From NCBI RefSeq assembly GCF_900176375.1, contig NZ_FWYF01000002.1, positions 470,161 to 534,160 on the forward strand: a stretch of 64,000 nt of DNA, written 5' to 3'. The notes under the pieces are model-generated. The model saw nothing but the letters and a program-made list of their open reading frames with translations. It searched no databases and had not been told where the DNA came from. The stretch comes from Reichenbachiella faecimaris (GTDB lineage: Bacteria > Bacteroidota > Bacteroidia > Cytophagales > Cyclobacteriaceae). The position numbers and the translations under genes are program-made. Positions 8,831-17,224 of the stretch are shown here, one piece after another (the first letter of the stretch is position 1; each line of letters starts with the position of its first letter).

Positions 8831-8856
8831 AGATTTCTCTTATCGTCAAAATGACA
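8831..8856. repeat. Half copy of a REP-like palindromic repeat (hisB-hisH gap)
   Basis: AGATTTCTC followed, after a variable middle, by AAATGACA matches the right arm of the palindrome at 10013-10089. The left arm is poorly preserved here. This form (AGATTTCTC…CGAAATGACA) resembles short dispersed palindromes known from many bacterial genomes, including Bacteroidota. Confidence 0.45.
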
Positions 8857-8867
8857 GCTGTTTAATA

Positions 8868-10001
8868 CTATAACATGCCTTTGGTTGATGGCAGAATCAT
8901 TTTGTCCTTGTCTTGCTTTACGGCCATTTTGATGGCTTTCGCAAAAGCCTTGAATATGCCTTCAATCTTGTGATGCTCATTGTCGCCTTCGGCCTTGATA
9001 TTCAAGTTGCACTTGGCTGCATCAGAGAAAGATTTGAAAAAGTGAAAGAACATCTCTGTGGGCATTTTTCCTACCATTTCTCTTTTGAACTCTGCCTCCC
9101 ATACGATCCAATTCCGACCCCCAAAATCCAGTGCCACTTGACACAGGCAGTCGTCCATTGGCAAGCAAAAACCATATCTTTCAATTCCTTTTTTGCTGCC
9201 CAAGGCTTCAGCAATAGCTTCTCCCAAAGCAATTCCCGTATCCTCTATGGTGTGATGCTCATCCACCTCCAAATCACCTTTCACAATCACTTTCAAGTCC
9301 AGCAGACCGTGCTTAGCAATCTGATCCAGCATATGGTCAAAAAACTTGATGCCTGTATCAATCTGAGATTGACCTGTACCGTCCAGCTCCACTTCAATAT
9401 CAATGTCCGTTTCTTTGGTCGTTCGTTTAACACACGCTTTTCTTGAACCTTTGGCTACCAATTCATAGATGTCTTGCCAGTCAGTAGTAGTTATGGCTAT
9501 GATCGACTGCAATCCCTCCACTTTCGTGGAAATTTCTTCAGCCCCCAACCCTTCTTCATTAGCGATGAAAATAGCTTGCGCACCTAAATTTTTTGCCAAC
9601 TCTACATCAGTAATTCTATCTCCTATGACAAAGGAATTCGCTAGGTCATACTCGCCATTCATATATTCAGTCAGCAGGCCTGTTCGTGGCTTTCTTGTTG
9701 GAGCATTGTCGGCTGGAAAACTCTTGTCGATTTTCACAGCATCGAAAACCACACCTTCATTTTCAAAAGCCTTCAAGCATTTGTTATGCGCAGGCCAGAA
9801 AGTTTCTTCTGGAAATGAATCTGTCCCCAATCCATCTTGGTTAGTCACCATGACCAGCTCATATCCCAGTTTGGCAATTTTAGACATCCATTGGAATACC
9901 CCTGGATAAAACTCTAGTTTCTCTAGCGAATCCAGCTGGTAATCTACAGGTGGTTCCAGTACCAACGTACCATCACGATCTATAAATAATACTTTTTTCA
10001 T
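8868..10001 (-). CDS. hisB: Bifunctional histidinol-phosphatase / imidazoleglycerol-phosphate dehydratase
   Basis: The ATG at 10001 gives 377 residues; a longer frame to 10058 reads through a repeat element and is not used. The HAD phosphatase part (about 1-165) has 'FIDRDGTL' with the nucleophilic Asp pair, 'VTNQDG' and 'VIGDRITDV'. The dehydratase part (about 180-377) has '[13 protein letters not shown]', the manganese ligands '[10 protein letters not shown]' and '[12 protein letters not shown]', and 'DFGGR'. The fusion provides steps 6 and 8 of the pathway. It lies between two gaps carrying related palindromic repeats. Confidence 0.95.
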   Translation of the reverse strand: MKKVLFIDRDGTLVLEPPVDYQLDSLEKLEFYPGVFQWMSKIAKLGYELVMVTNQDGLGTDSFPEETFWPAHNKCLKAFENEGVVFDAVKIDKSFPADNAPTRKPRTGLLTEYMNGEYDLANSFVIGDRITDVELAKNLGAQAIFIANEEGLGAEEISTKVEGLQSIIAITTTDWQDIYELVAKGSRKACVKRTTKETDIDIEVELDGTGQSQIDTGIKFFDHMLDQIAKHGLLDLKVIVKGDLEVDEHHTIEDTGIALGEAIAEALGSKKGIERYGFCLPMDDCLCQVALDFGGRNWIVWEAEFKREMVGKMPTEMFFHFFKSFSDAAKCNLNIKAEGDNEHHKIEGIFKAFAKAIKMAVKQDKDKMILPSTKGML

Positions 10002-10012
10002 TTCTTTTTTCT

Positions 10013-10089
10013 TGTCATCTCGACGATAGGAGAGATCTTGTAAGCAGTAACTGGTCATGCTAAGATTTCTCCTACTGATCGAAATGACA
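10013..10089. repeat. REP-like palindromic repeat between hisC and hisB
   Basis: Arms 10013-10039 (TGTCATCTCG…GAGATCTT) and 10062-10089 (AAGATTTCTC…CGAAATGACA) are imperfect reverse complements around a 22-base centre. The element fills nearly all of the 95-base gap inside the operon and would fold into a long hairpin in the mRNA. It has no T-run, so it is not a terminator and may instead affect mRNA stability (inference). Confidence 0.7.
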
Positions 10090-10096
10090 CTTAAAG

Positions 10097-11134
10097 TTAA
10101 ATTCTGTTATAATCTTCAATCCCCATCAACAATCTCTGGTTTTCTTCTGGCGTGCCAATCGTCAATCTCAGGCAATTGTCACACAAATACTCCTTAGACC
10201 TGTTTCTTACAATAATCTGTCGCTCCATCAGATAATCATAAAGCACCTTAGCATCATTCACTCTGACCAAAATGAAATTGGCATCAGATGGATAACGCTT
10301 CAAGATGCATGGCAACCCGTCGAGTTCCCTTTCCATTTTCAGCTTTTCTTCCAAAATGATTTTCAAATTGGTTTTGAAATTTTCTTCTTCATTCAGCACC
10401 TTCAATGCCGCCTGCTGCGACAACTCATTTACATTATAGGGTGGTTTGATGGCGTTTAACACTTGAATGATTTCCTGAGAGGCGAAACACATTCCCACGC
10501 GCAAACCAGCCAATCCCCATGCTTTAGACAAAGTCTGGCAAACGATCAGATTTGGATAATTGTCCAATTCTGACAACCATGAATCCGTTTCTGCAAAGTC
10601 AATGTAGGCCTCATCAATGACGACCAATCCTTTCTGCAAATCCAATATTTTTTTGACCTCTTCTCTAGCTAGAATATTTCCAGAAGGATTGTTTGGTGAA
10701 CAGATAAAAAAGAGTTTGGTCTGCTCATCTGAAGCGTCAATCATCTTTTGAGCATTGAGCGTAAAGCCTGTTTCCAAATTGACTTTCCGCAAAGTCAAGT
10801 TATTGATCTCAGACAATACTGGGTACATGCCATAGCTAGGATTGTGAGAAATCACATTATCTACCCCTGGCTCACAAAAGGCACGATAAATCAAATCCAA
10901 TACTTCATCACTACCATTGCCCAACAAGATATTTGTAGCTGGGATTCCTTTAATCTTGCTTAATCGGGCCTTCACCTTTGATTGGTAAGGATCTGGATAA
11001 CGGTTAAATCCATTTTGAAATGGGTTTTCATTGGCGTCCAGATACACCTCCGCCACGTGATCGAACTCATCTCTGGCCGAGCTGTAGGGCGTAAGGTTGA
11101 TAATATTTTTCCGTATGAGTTTTGTAATATCCAT
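10097..11134 (-). CDS. hisC: Histidinol-phosphate aminotransferase
   Basis: 345 residues, a fold-type I PLP enzyme. The substrate/PLP motifs are in order: 'YLDANENPF', '[13 protein letters not shown]', '[10 protein letters not shown]', 'VIDEAYIDF', the PLP lysine in '[13 protein letters not shown]' (about residue 203) and the C-terminal Arg in '[11 protein letters not shown]'. It converts imidazole acetol phosphate to histidinol phosphate using glutamate. It starts three bases after the hisD stop. Confidence 0.96.
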   Translation of the reverse strand: MDITKLIRKNIINLTPYSSARDEFDHVAEVYLDANENPFQNGFNRYPDPYQSKVKARLSKIKGIPATNILLGNGSDEVLDLIYRAFCEPGVDNVISHNPSYGMYPVLSEINNLTLRKVNLETGFTLNAQKMIDASDEQTKLFFICSPNNPSGNILAREEVKKILDLQKGLVVIDEAYIDFAETDSWLSELDNYPNLIVCQTLSKAWGLAGLRVGMCFASQEIIQVLNAIKPPYNVNELSQQAALKVLNEEENFKTNLKIILEEKLKMERELDGLPCILKRYPSDANFILVRVNDAKVLYDYLMERQIIVRNRSKEYLCDNCLRLTIGTPEENQRLLMGIEDYNRI

Positions 11135-11137
11135 GAC

Positions 11138-12418
11138 TTACAAAGACAATAACCTTTTAGTAACAGCCAATTTGTGCGCTTTCAGTTGCTCTGCTTCGGC
11201 CATAAATTCGATCGCTGGCCCTATGCGTCGTATCCCTTCTTCAGATATTTTTTGAAAGGTGATTTTCTTACAAAATGCATCAATATTCACCCCACTGAAG
11301 GACTTGGCAAAACCATTGGTAGGCAATGTGTGATTAGTGCCTGAGGCATAATCCCCAGCACTTTCTGGTGTGTAATTTCCTATAAAAACAGACCCTGCAT
11401 TCATTAATCCATTTAGGTAAAAACTCTCGTTTTCTACACAAAGAATAAAGTGTTCGGGTGCATAATCATTGATAAAGTCCATACAATCCTGATCATCTTC
11501 CATCAAGATCAGTTTGGAGTTTTCAATGGCTTTGCGCGCAATGTCTTTTCTTGGTAATGAAGGCAATTGATTCAACAATTGCTCTTGTATCTTTGGAATC
11601 AAGCTCGCTGACTTCACTACACAAATCACCTGACTGTCCGTACCATGCTCAGCCTGAGAAAGTAGATCGGAAACCACGAATTCAGGGCTAGCTGTCTCAT
11701 CTGCCAAAACCAATAGTTCTGACGGACCTGCTGGCATGTCAATTGCCACACCAAGCTGAGTGGCTCGCTGTTTGGCAGCCGTTACATACTGGTTTCCTGG
11801 TCCAAAAATCTTGTTCACTTTAGGAATACTCTCAGTGCCGAAAGTCATAGAAGCTATAGCCTGGATGCCACCTACTTTAAACACCTGAGTCACACCAGCA
11901 AACTGAGCAGCAAATAAAATAGCAGGATTGATCTGGCCATTTTTATCTGGTGGTGTGCAAAGCACTATGTCTTTACATCCAGCAATTTGTGCGGGAATCG
12001 CCAACATCAAAACAGTGGAAAACAGAGGAGCAGTCCCGCCAGGGATATAGATGCCCACCCGTTCGATCGGGCGTACTTCTTGCCAACATTTTACGCCTGG
12101 CACGGTTTCTACCTCTACCACAGTAGGCGTTTGTGCTCTATGAAATTTCTCAATGTTTGCGCCTGCCAAACGAATAGCTGCTTTTAGATCGTCAGAAATT
12201 TTGTTGCCTGCTCCTGCTAGTTCTTCTGGGGTGGCCTTCAGTTTTTCAACTTCAGCCCTATCAAAAATTTTGGTGTAAGACAGCACTGCACGATCTCCCT
12301 CTTCTCGAATGGCCTGAAATACTTCGTTGACCAATTGCTGAAGGTTTTGTTGTTTCAAGGCGGGACGTTTAGTTAACTTATCCCAGTCCTTGCGATCTGG
12401 ATTCTTGGCTAAAATCAT
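11138..12418 (-). CDS. hisD: Histidinol dehydrogenase
   Basis: 426 residues. Recognisable by 'RVGIYIPGGTAPLFSTVLM', 'GPGNQYVTAAKQ', 'DMPAGPSELLVLAD', the zinc-site stretch 'SQAEHGTDSQ' and 'YAPEHFIL'. It performs the last two NAD-dependent oxidations to histidine. Its start overlaps the hisG stop by four bases. Confidence 0.97.
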   Translation of the reverse strand: MILAKNPDRKDWDKLTKRPALKQQNLQQLVNEVFQAIREEGDRAVLSYTKIFDRAEVEKLKATPEELAGAGNKISDDLKAAIRLAGANIEKFHRAQTPTVVEVETVPGVKCWQEVRPIERVGIYIPGGTAPLFSTVLMLAIPAQIAGCKDIVLCTPPDKNGQINPAILFAAQFAGVTQVFKVGGIQAIASMTFGTESIPKVNKIFGPGNQYVTAAKQRATQLGVAIDMPAGPSELLVLADETASPEFVVSDLLSQAEHGTDSQVICVVKSASLIPKIQEQLLNQLPSLPRKDIARKAIENSKLILMEDDQDCMDFINDYAPEHFILCVENESFYLNGLMNAGSVFIGNYTPESAGDYASGTNHTLPTNGFAKSFSGVNIDAFCKKITFQKISEEGIRRIGPAIEFMAEAEQLKAHKLAVTKRLLSL

Positions 12419-13272
12419 AATACCATTTTTTCTATTGGAACAATCAAGAGGCCTTCCGCCCCAGCAGCTTTGAGCTGATCAATGACCTCCCAAAACTTAC
12501 CTTCCTCTATGACAGAATGTACTGAACTCCAACCTTCTTCTGCCAGCGGCAAAACGGTAGGGCTTCTCATACCAGGCAAGATACTAACTACTTGTTCCAG
12601 TTTATGATTCGGCACGTTCATCAATACATACTTAGATTTTTTACCTTTTTGTACAGCATCCAATCTAAAGAGTAAAGTATCTAAAAGTGCATTTTGCTCT
12701 GCATTCAATTTTTTGCTCTTTACCAGGCAGGCCTCAGAGGTCAGAATCGTATCTGTTTCTTTCAATCCATTTTTGAAGAGCGTACTTCCAGAGCTTACCA
12801 AGTCACAAATACCTTCTGCTAATCCTATGTTTGGCGCAATCTCCACAGACCCCTTGATTAAGTGAATCTCAGCATTCACCTTATTCTTTTTTAGATATTG
12901 GGTTAGGGTATTTGGATAGGAGGTGGCTATTTTCTTTCCTTCGAAAAATTGCACGCCTTGATAATCCACTTCTTTGGGCACTGCCAGTGATAATTTACAT
13001 TTCGAAAAACCAAGTTTTCGAACTACTTCAATGTCATTTTGGCTCTCTACCAAAAGATTTTCACCTACAATGGCCAGGTCGGCGACTCCATCTTCTACAT
13101 ACTGTGGGATATCTCCATTTCTCAAATAAAGCACTTCCAATGGAAAATTTGATGCACTCGCTTTTAGCTGATCCTTACCATTGTCTATGTGGATACCACA
13201 GTTTTTGAGTAGACTGATAGACTCTTCGTTTAATCTCCCTGATTTCTGAACTGCAATTTTAAGTTTACTCAT
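12415..13272 (-). CDS. hisG: ATP phosphoribosyltransferase, long form
   Basis: 285 residues. 'IAVQKSGRLNEESISLL' at the N-terminus and the PRPP-loop region 'GLAEGICDLVSSGSTL' identify HisG. A C-terminal domain of about 75 residues ('SILPGMRSPTVLPL' to the end) marks the long form, which is feedback-inhibited by histidine and needs no HisZ. It is the first committed step and the first structural gene of the operon. A leader peptide and attenuator lie immediately upstream. Confidence 0.97.
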   Translation of the reverse strand: MSKLKIAVQKSGRLNEESISLLKNCGIHIDNGKDQLKASASNFPLEVLYLRNGDIPQYVEDGVADLAIVGENLLVESQNDIEVVRKLGFSKCKLSLAVPKEVDYQGVQFFEGKKIATSYPNTLTQYLKKNKVNAEIHLIKGSVEIAPNIGLAEGICDLVSSGSTLFKNGLKETDTILTSEACLVKSKKLNAEQNALLDTLLFRLDAVQKGKKSKYVLMNVPNHKLEQVVSILPGMRSPTVLPLAEEGWSSVHSVIEEGKFWEVIDQLKAAGAEGLLIVPIEKMVL

Positions 13273-13290
13273 GTTTTGTCTTGTTAGTGC

Positions 13291-13340
13291 CTGAGTAAAC
13301 TAAATGAGGGTATAAAAAAATCCCGTCCAATTTTACTCAG
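13291..13340 (-). promoter_or_regulatory. Inverted repeat linking the attenuator loop with the region before hisG
   Basis: CTGAGTAAA (13291-13299) is an exact reverse complement of TTTACTCAG (13332-13340). The second copy makes up most of the attenuator loop and the last base of its stem; the first lies about 20-27 bases before the hisG ATG. In a read-through transcript the two could pair. This could influence hisG translation (inference). Confidence 0.35.
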
Positions 13341-13348
13341 ACGGGATT
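13314..13348 (-). terminator. Histidine attenuator (terminator hairpin)
   Basis: On the minus strand AATCCCGTC pairs with GACGGGATT over a 12-base loop and runs into about seven T residues. It lies between the His-rich leader peptide (stop at 13375) and hisG (ATG at 13272), the position of a classical attenuator. A weaker upstream hairpin (GATATT…AATATC) directly after the leader stop could act as the pause or competing structure. Confidence 0.85.
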
Positions 13349-13374
13349 CGATATTTTTATTGACTACTACAATA

Positions 13375-13428
13375 TCACCTCGCCTGTGCGATCATATGAT
13401 GGTGATGATGTTGTGTCCTGATATTCAT
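13375..13428 (-). CDS. hisL: his operon leader peptide (17 residues, five consecutive His)
   Basis: An ATG at 13428 opens a 17-codon frame reading MNIRTQHHHHHMIAQAR and a TGA. The five histidine codons are consecutive (CAT CAT CAC CAT CAT). A -7 promoter box lies 21 bases upstream and a terminator hairpin lies 27 bases downstream, in front of hisG. In known his attenuation, ribosomes stall on the His codons when charged tRNA-His is scarce, which prevents terminator formation and switches on the operon. The peptide itself need have no function. The evidence is position and codon content; conservation was not tested. Confidence 0.88.
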   Translation of the reverse strand: MNIRTQHHHHHMIAQAR

Positions 13429-13448
13429 TCTTTTCTTGTATTAGATTG

Positions 13449-13456
13449 CAAACATA
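13449..13456 (-). promoter_or_regulatory. his operon promoter, -7 box (TATGTTTG)
   Basis: TATGTTTG on the minus strand matches the Bacteroidota TAnnTTTG consensus exactly. It would start transcription a few bases before the leader peptide ATG. The -33 region is T-rich but has no perfect TTTG. Confidence 0.6.
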
Positions 13457-13509
13457 GACAGGTTTTATTGAAAATATGAAAAGTGTAAGCTAAAATTTTT
13501 AAATATCAT

Positions 13510-14253
13510 CTAATAAAAAGCCTCAGCTAATATCGCGAGACCTGCCCCAAGCAAGCTAATAATTAGCTTTTTAGAATTCCAATGGTGTTCTGGGCTAGAT
13601 TCAATGAATATGGTTGTGGAAATATGAAGAAAGTTGCCAGCTACAAATGCAAATAACATGACCATCCCATGGTCACTAAAAAGCCCCATGGGGCTTAACC
13701 AATGTCCTGCCACTACGCCAAGCGGGGAGGCCAAAGCAAAAATGAGCAGGAGAATCAATTGAGTCTGTCTTTTTTCATAATGACAAGACAGCACCGTCAT
13801 TAATGCCAAGGCCGCAGGGATTTTGTGAAGCACAACACCAGTCAGCAAGCTACCCTGACTGTGGCTGTCGTGGATGACGCCAGGATGTGCCAATATAGTA
13901 CCTTCCAAAAACGCATGAATGCAGAGTGCTGCCATGAGTGAGAAACCAGACCAGGCAGAATGCTCGTTGCCATGGTTGTGCACATGCATGTGACCGTGCT
14001 CTACGCCACTAGTAAAATACTCCAGCACTTGCTGAAAAAAGAACCCTCCCAAAATAAAGAGTCCAATGTGAAACTGGTTTTTGTGTGTTTCAAACAACTC
14101 AGGCAGAATGTGAATTATGGTAATGGAGAATAAAAAAGATCCTGCAAAAACCAAAACACTCTTCACCTGAGACTCTTTGGTTTTGGTGACTCTGAGTGCA
14201 TACAATCCACCCAAAAGAGCAGAAATAAACAAGACGGTAGAATTTACAATCAT
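13510..14253 (-). CDS. ZIP-family divalent metal transporter
   Basis: 247 residues with about eight hydrophobic segments. A His-rich cytoplasmic loop (GVEHGHMHVHNHGNEH, near residue 90) and the metal-pathway helices 'CIHAFLEGTI' and 'GVVLHKIPAALALM' are ZIP hallmarks; the second corresponds to the HN..D/HE..P signature. It likely moves zinc or another divalent metal into the cytoplasm. It follows the methyltransferase gene with no gap, as the last gene of an apbE-methyltransferase-ZIP run. Confidence 0.88.
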   Translation of the reverse strand: MIVNSTVLFISALLGGLYALRVTKTKESQVKSVLVFAGSFLFSITIIHILPELFETHKNQFHIGLFILGGFFFQQVLEYFTSGVEHGHMHVHNHGNEHSAWSGFSLMAALCIHAFLEGTILAHPGVIHDSHSQGSLLTGVVLHKIPAALALMTVLSCHYEKRQTQLILLLIFALASPLGVVAGHWLSPMGLFSDHGMVMLFAFVAGNFLHISTTIFIESSPEHHWNSKKLIISLLGAGLAILAEAFY

Positions 14254-14254
14254 A

Positions 14255-14989
14255 TTACTTTTCTAACACAAAAATGAGTCTTTGAGATTCTTCTGCTTGG
14301 TATTTAGACAGTTCATAGTCGCCAAATATATCTATTACTTTCAAATTGATTTTGTCGAAATACGCCAAAAAATCTGTGCGACGAATAGCCTTTACTTTTT
14401 CCTGAAATTCATAATGTTGGCCATGATCATCCACCAAAATATTCTTGACGATAAATTCGTCATCTGTATATTGCCTTTGAATGTTGAAGTGAATATTTTC
14501 TATAGTTTTATCTTCTTCATGCACCAGATTATTCACTACTACATAGGGATTCAGAAAGTCGAGCAAAAACTTGCCTCCTGGTTTCAGAGATTTAATAGTA
14601 GCGTCAATCACATTTAGATTTTCTTCCTTAGAATCGAAATAACCAAAGCTGGTAAAAAGATTAAAAACATAATCAAATGTACCATCAGCAAACACTTCGC
14701 GCATGTCATGAACAGCAAAATGAAGTGAATCGTTCTGCTTGGCACTTGCATATTTGATGTTCTCTTCAGAAAGATCCACGCCAGTTACATCAAATCCTTT
14801 CTCATTCAAATAAATAGAGTGACGGCCCTTTCCACAGGCCAAATCCAAAATTTTTGCATTTGGCTTCATTTGAAAGTAATCAATCAAATGATCTAAAAAA
14901 GCAGCTGCTTCTTCATAATCACGATGCTTATATAAAATGTGATAGTAGATGGTATTGAACCATTCGTCAAACCATTCTTTTTTCGACAT
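14255..14989 (-). CDS. Class I SAM-dependent methyltransferase
   Basis: 244 residues. Motif I is 'ILDLACGKGRHSIYL' (about residue 45), followed by the acidic 'VTGVDLSEENI', 'FAVHDMREVF' and 'FDYVFNLFTSFGYF'. The fold and SAM site are clear but the methyl acceptor is not. It is translationally adjacent to the ZIP transporter and 56 bases behind apbE. Confidence 0.88.
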   Translation of the reverse strand: MSKKEWFDEWFNTIYYHILYKHRDYEEAAAFLDHLIDYFQMKPNAKILDLACGKGRHSIYLNEKGFDVTGVDLSEENIKYASAKQNDSLHFAVHDMREVFADGTFDYVFNLFTSFGYFDSKEENLNVIDATIKSLKPGGKFLLDFLNPYVVVNNLVHEEDKTIENIHFNIQRQYTDDEFIVKNILVDDHGQHYEFQEKVKAIRRTDFLAYFDKINLKVIDIFGDYELSKYQAEESQRLIFVLEK

Positions 14990-15045
14990 AATTATCGGAT
15001 GTGTTTAAACTCAACTGCTAAAATAAGGATTCCATTTGACCGCAA

Positions 15046-16062
15046 CTATAGCACTTCTACCTGAGACTCTATACCCGCTGTGGCAAATGATTTCAATGCA
15101 CCATTTTCATCTGAGTAAATAAAAAAGGCATCCACGCCATTGAGTTTTTTGATCATCTCAATTGATTCTTCTAGCCCCATCACCATGCATGCCGTAGCGT
15201 AGCCATCTGCCAGGGTACAATTGGGTGCGAAAATAGAGGCACTCAGTAAATTATGAGAAACGTTGTAGCCTGTGAATGGGCTAATGGTATGTGCGATAAT
15301 TCTACCATTTTCCTCATAGTAGTTTCGATAATTGCCAGAAGTAGCCAAAGATCTATTGTTTACAAATACAGTGGCATACGCATGGCCCTGGCCTTGATTC
15401 ATCTCTGGCTTTTCTATTCCTATCTTCCATACGGTCTGGTTTTGATTCTGCCCCTGGCAACGAACCTCACCACCGATTTCGATCATGTAATTTTCTACTC
15501 CCTTAGCGTGCAAAAAGTGCGCGATGACATCCAAAGCATACCCCTTGGCGGATGCACTAAAGTCTAAATAGGTATCAGAAGGTTTATAGGCTCCCTTTTC
15601 ATCAAACACAACCTGCTCAAAACCAACAACCCTCAAAAGCGAATCCACAATAGCACTATCAAGCATAGACTTTTTCTTAGGCCCAAAACCCCAGGCATTC
15701 ACCAAAGGGCCTATGGTAGGATCGTAGGCTCCTTTGCTGCCGACAAACATCTCCTGACTCATTTTCAATATTGGGTACATGAAAGTTGACTGATAAGTAA
15801 TGGAGTCTTCCAGGTTAAATCGGGATATTTCTGAATCTGGGATATAGGTAGAAAGAGACTGATTGAAAGCCACCAAGATAGAATCTACTTCTTTCTTATA
15901 GTAGGCCTCTTCCTCCGCCAGATATTTTATGGAATAAGCAATGGTTCCCATAGTGGTGCCAGTCACATGCTGCAACACCAGGTTTTCTACAGGATTGAGT
16001 TGTCTGTACAGAATCAGTATCCCAACTGCCAGAACAATCAATAATATTCGTCTTTTTTGCAT
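15046..16062 (-). CDS. apbE: FAD:protein FMN transferase
   Basis: 338 residues from the ATG at 16062; an upstream TTG gives an implausible extension. An N-terminal hydrophobic segment (RRILLIVLAVGILILY) exports or anchors the protein outside the cytoplasmic membrane. ApbE motifs are 'TGTTMGTIAYSI', 'YDPTIGPLVNAWGF', 'DFSASAKGYALD' (about residue 165), 'IGGEVRCQG', 'ATSGNYRNYY', 'HTISPFTG' and the metal-site segment 'LADGYATACMVMG'. ApbE links FMN to a threonine in SGAT-type motifs of NqrB and NqrC. The nqr genes of this window carry such motifs but lie 43 kb away, so this is the probable partner enzyme. Confidence 0.94.
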   Translation of the reverse strand: MQKRRILLIVLAVGILILYRQLNPVENLVLQHVTGTTMGTIAYSIKYLAEEEAYYKKEVDSILVAFNQSLSTYIPDSEISRFNLEDSITYQSTFMYPILKMSQEMFVGSKGAYDPTIGPLVNAWGFGPKKKSMLDSAIVDSLLRVVGFEQVVFDEKGAYKPSDTYLDFSASAKGYALDVIAHFLHAKGVENYMIEIGGEVRCQGQNQNQTVWKIGIEKPEMNQGQGHAYATVFVNNRSLATSGNYRNYYEENGRIIAHTISPFTGYNVSHNLLSASIFAPNCTLADGYATACMVMGLEESIEMIKKLNGVDAFFIYSDENGALKSFATAGIESQVEVL

Positions 16063-16165
16063 CTTTTCTCTATTTGCGGGTGCAAAGAAAGAATAAATAC
16101 ACCAAAGCAACAGGTATCTCTAAAACTTTAGGAAATCTCATCCCATCAGACTGCTCTGAATATCC

Positions 16166-16173
16166 TATTTTTG
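16166..16173 (+). promoter_or_regulatory. Candidate -7 promoter box before ruvB (TATTTTTG)
   Basis: TATTTTTG fits TAnnTTTG and lies 19 bases before the ruvB ATG, in the divergent gap shared with apbE. No convincing -33 element was seen. Confidence 0.4.
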
Positions 16174-16192
16174 ATAAAATTATTCAAAGACA

Positions 16193-17221
16193 ATGAGGGA
16201 AGATTATTTGAATGCAGATGGTGAAGAATTAGACTCAGAAGAAGTAGAGTTTGAAAAAGCTTTGCGCCCGCTGTCGTTTGAAGATTTTGCTGGCCAGGCT
16301 AAAGTAGTTGAGAACATTAAAGTCTTTGTACAAGCAGCCAAGCAGAGATCAGAGCCCTTGGATCACGTATTGCTTCATGGCCCTCCAGGTTTGGGTAAAA
16401 CCACTCTCTCCCATATCATATCTAATGAATTAGATTCTAGCATTAAGGTAACTTCAGGTCCCGTATTGGACAAACCAGGTGACTTGGCTGGCCTCTTGAC
16501 CAATCTGGAGCCTAATGACGTCTTGTTTATTGATGAGATTCATCGATTAAATGCAGTAGTAGAAGAGTATCTCTATTCTGCAATGGAAGACTACAAAATC
16601 GACATCATGCTTGATTCTGGGCCAAATGCGCGATCTGTTCAAATTGGCTTAAATCCGTTTACCCTCATTGGCGCAACTACACGTTCGGGACTACTGACTT
16701 CTCCACTACGTGCTCGATTTGGCATCAATGCCAGATTAGAATATTACGATTCGGGATTATTGTCTAACATCGTGAAAAGATCGTCTGGGATATTAAATAC
16801 CCCTATAGAAGACAATGCTGCCATGGAATTGGCCAAAAGGAGCAGAGGCACCCCAAGAATCGCCAATAATTTACTGAGAAGAACTCGTGACTTTGCCCAA
16901 ATCAAAGGCAATGGCACCATAACCAAAGAAATCACCAAATTCGCACTGGAAGCCCTTGATGTAGATGCCCATGGATTGGACGAGATGGACAATCGCATTT
17001 TGACCACCATTATAGAAAAGTTCAAAGGTGGGCCAGTAGGCATCTCCACCATTGCCACAGCCTGTGGAGAAGAGGCGGATACGATTGAAGAAGTTTATGA
17101 GCCATTCCTGATTCAAGAGGGCTTTCTTAAGCGTACCAGCAGAGGCAGAGAGGCTACAGAACTAGCATATAAACACTTGAAAATTGTGCCCCCATCTAGA
17201 ATGGGGACTTTGTTTGACTAA
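16193..17221 (+). CDS. ruvB: Holliday junction branch migration DNA helicase
   Basis: 342 residues, standard length. Walker A '[14 protein letters not shown]', Walker B '[10 protein letters not shown]', sensor 1 '[20 protein letters not shown]' and the C-terminal winged helix with '[16 protein letters not shown]' are all present and intact. RuvB hexamers drive branch migration with RuvA during recombinational repair. It starts a compact run with a lipoprotein and queG, each gap only three bases. Confidence 0.98.
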   Translation: MREDYLNADGEELDSEEVEFEKALRPLSFEDFAGQAKVVENIKVFVQAAKQRSEPLDHVLLHGPPGLGKTTLSHIISNELDSSIKVTSGPVLDKPGDLAGLLTNLEPNDVLFIDEIHRLNAVVEEYLYSAMEDYKIDIMLDSGPNARSVQIGLNPFTLIGATTRSGLLTSPLRARFGINARLEYYDSGLLSNIVKRSSGILNTPIEDNAAMELAKRSRGTPRIANNLLRRTRDFAQIKGNGTITKEITKFALEALDVDAHGLDEMDNRILTTIIEKFKGGPVGISTIATACGEEADTIEEVYEPFLIQEGFLKRTSRGREATELAYKHLKIVPPSRMGTLFD

Positions 17222-17224
17222 CCT

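Noticed and set aside
10002-10058. N-terminal extension of HisB
   Set aside because: The extra 19 codons lie inside the palindromic repeat and the conserved HAD start ([12 protein letters not shown]) begins at the ATG at 10001.
10013-10089. Rho-independent terminator or IS end in the his operon
   Set aside because: The palindrome has no T-run on the minus strand and no transposase or target duplication is visible; it fits a REP-like dispersed repeat better.
13965-14005. Metal riboswitch or His-tag-like artefact near the His-rich stretch
   Set aside because: The His codons encode the metal-binding loop of a ZIP transporter, a normal feature of the family.
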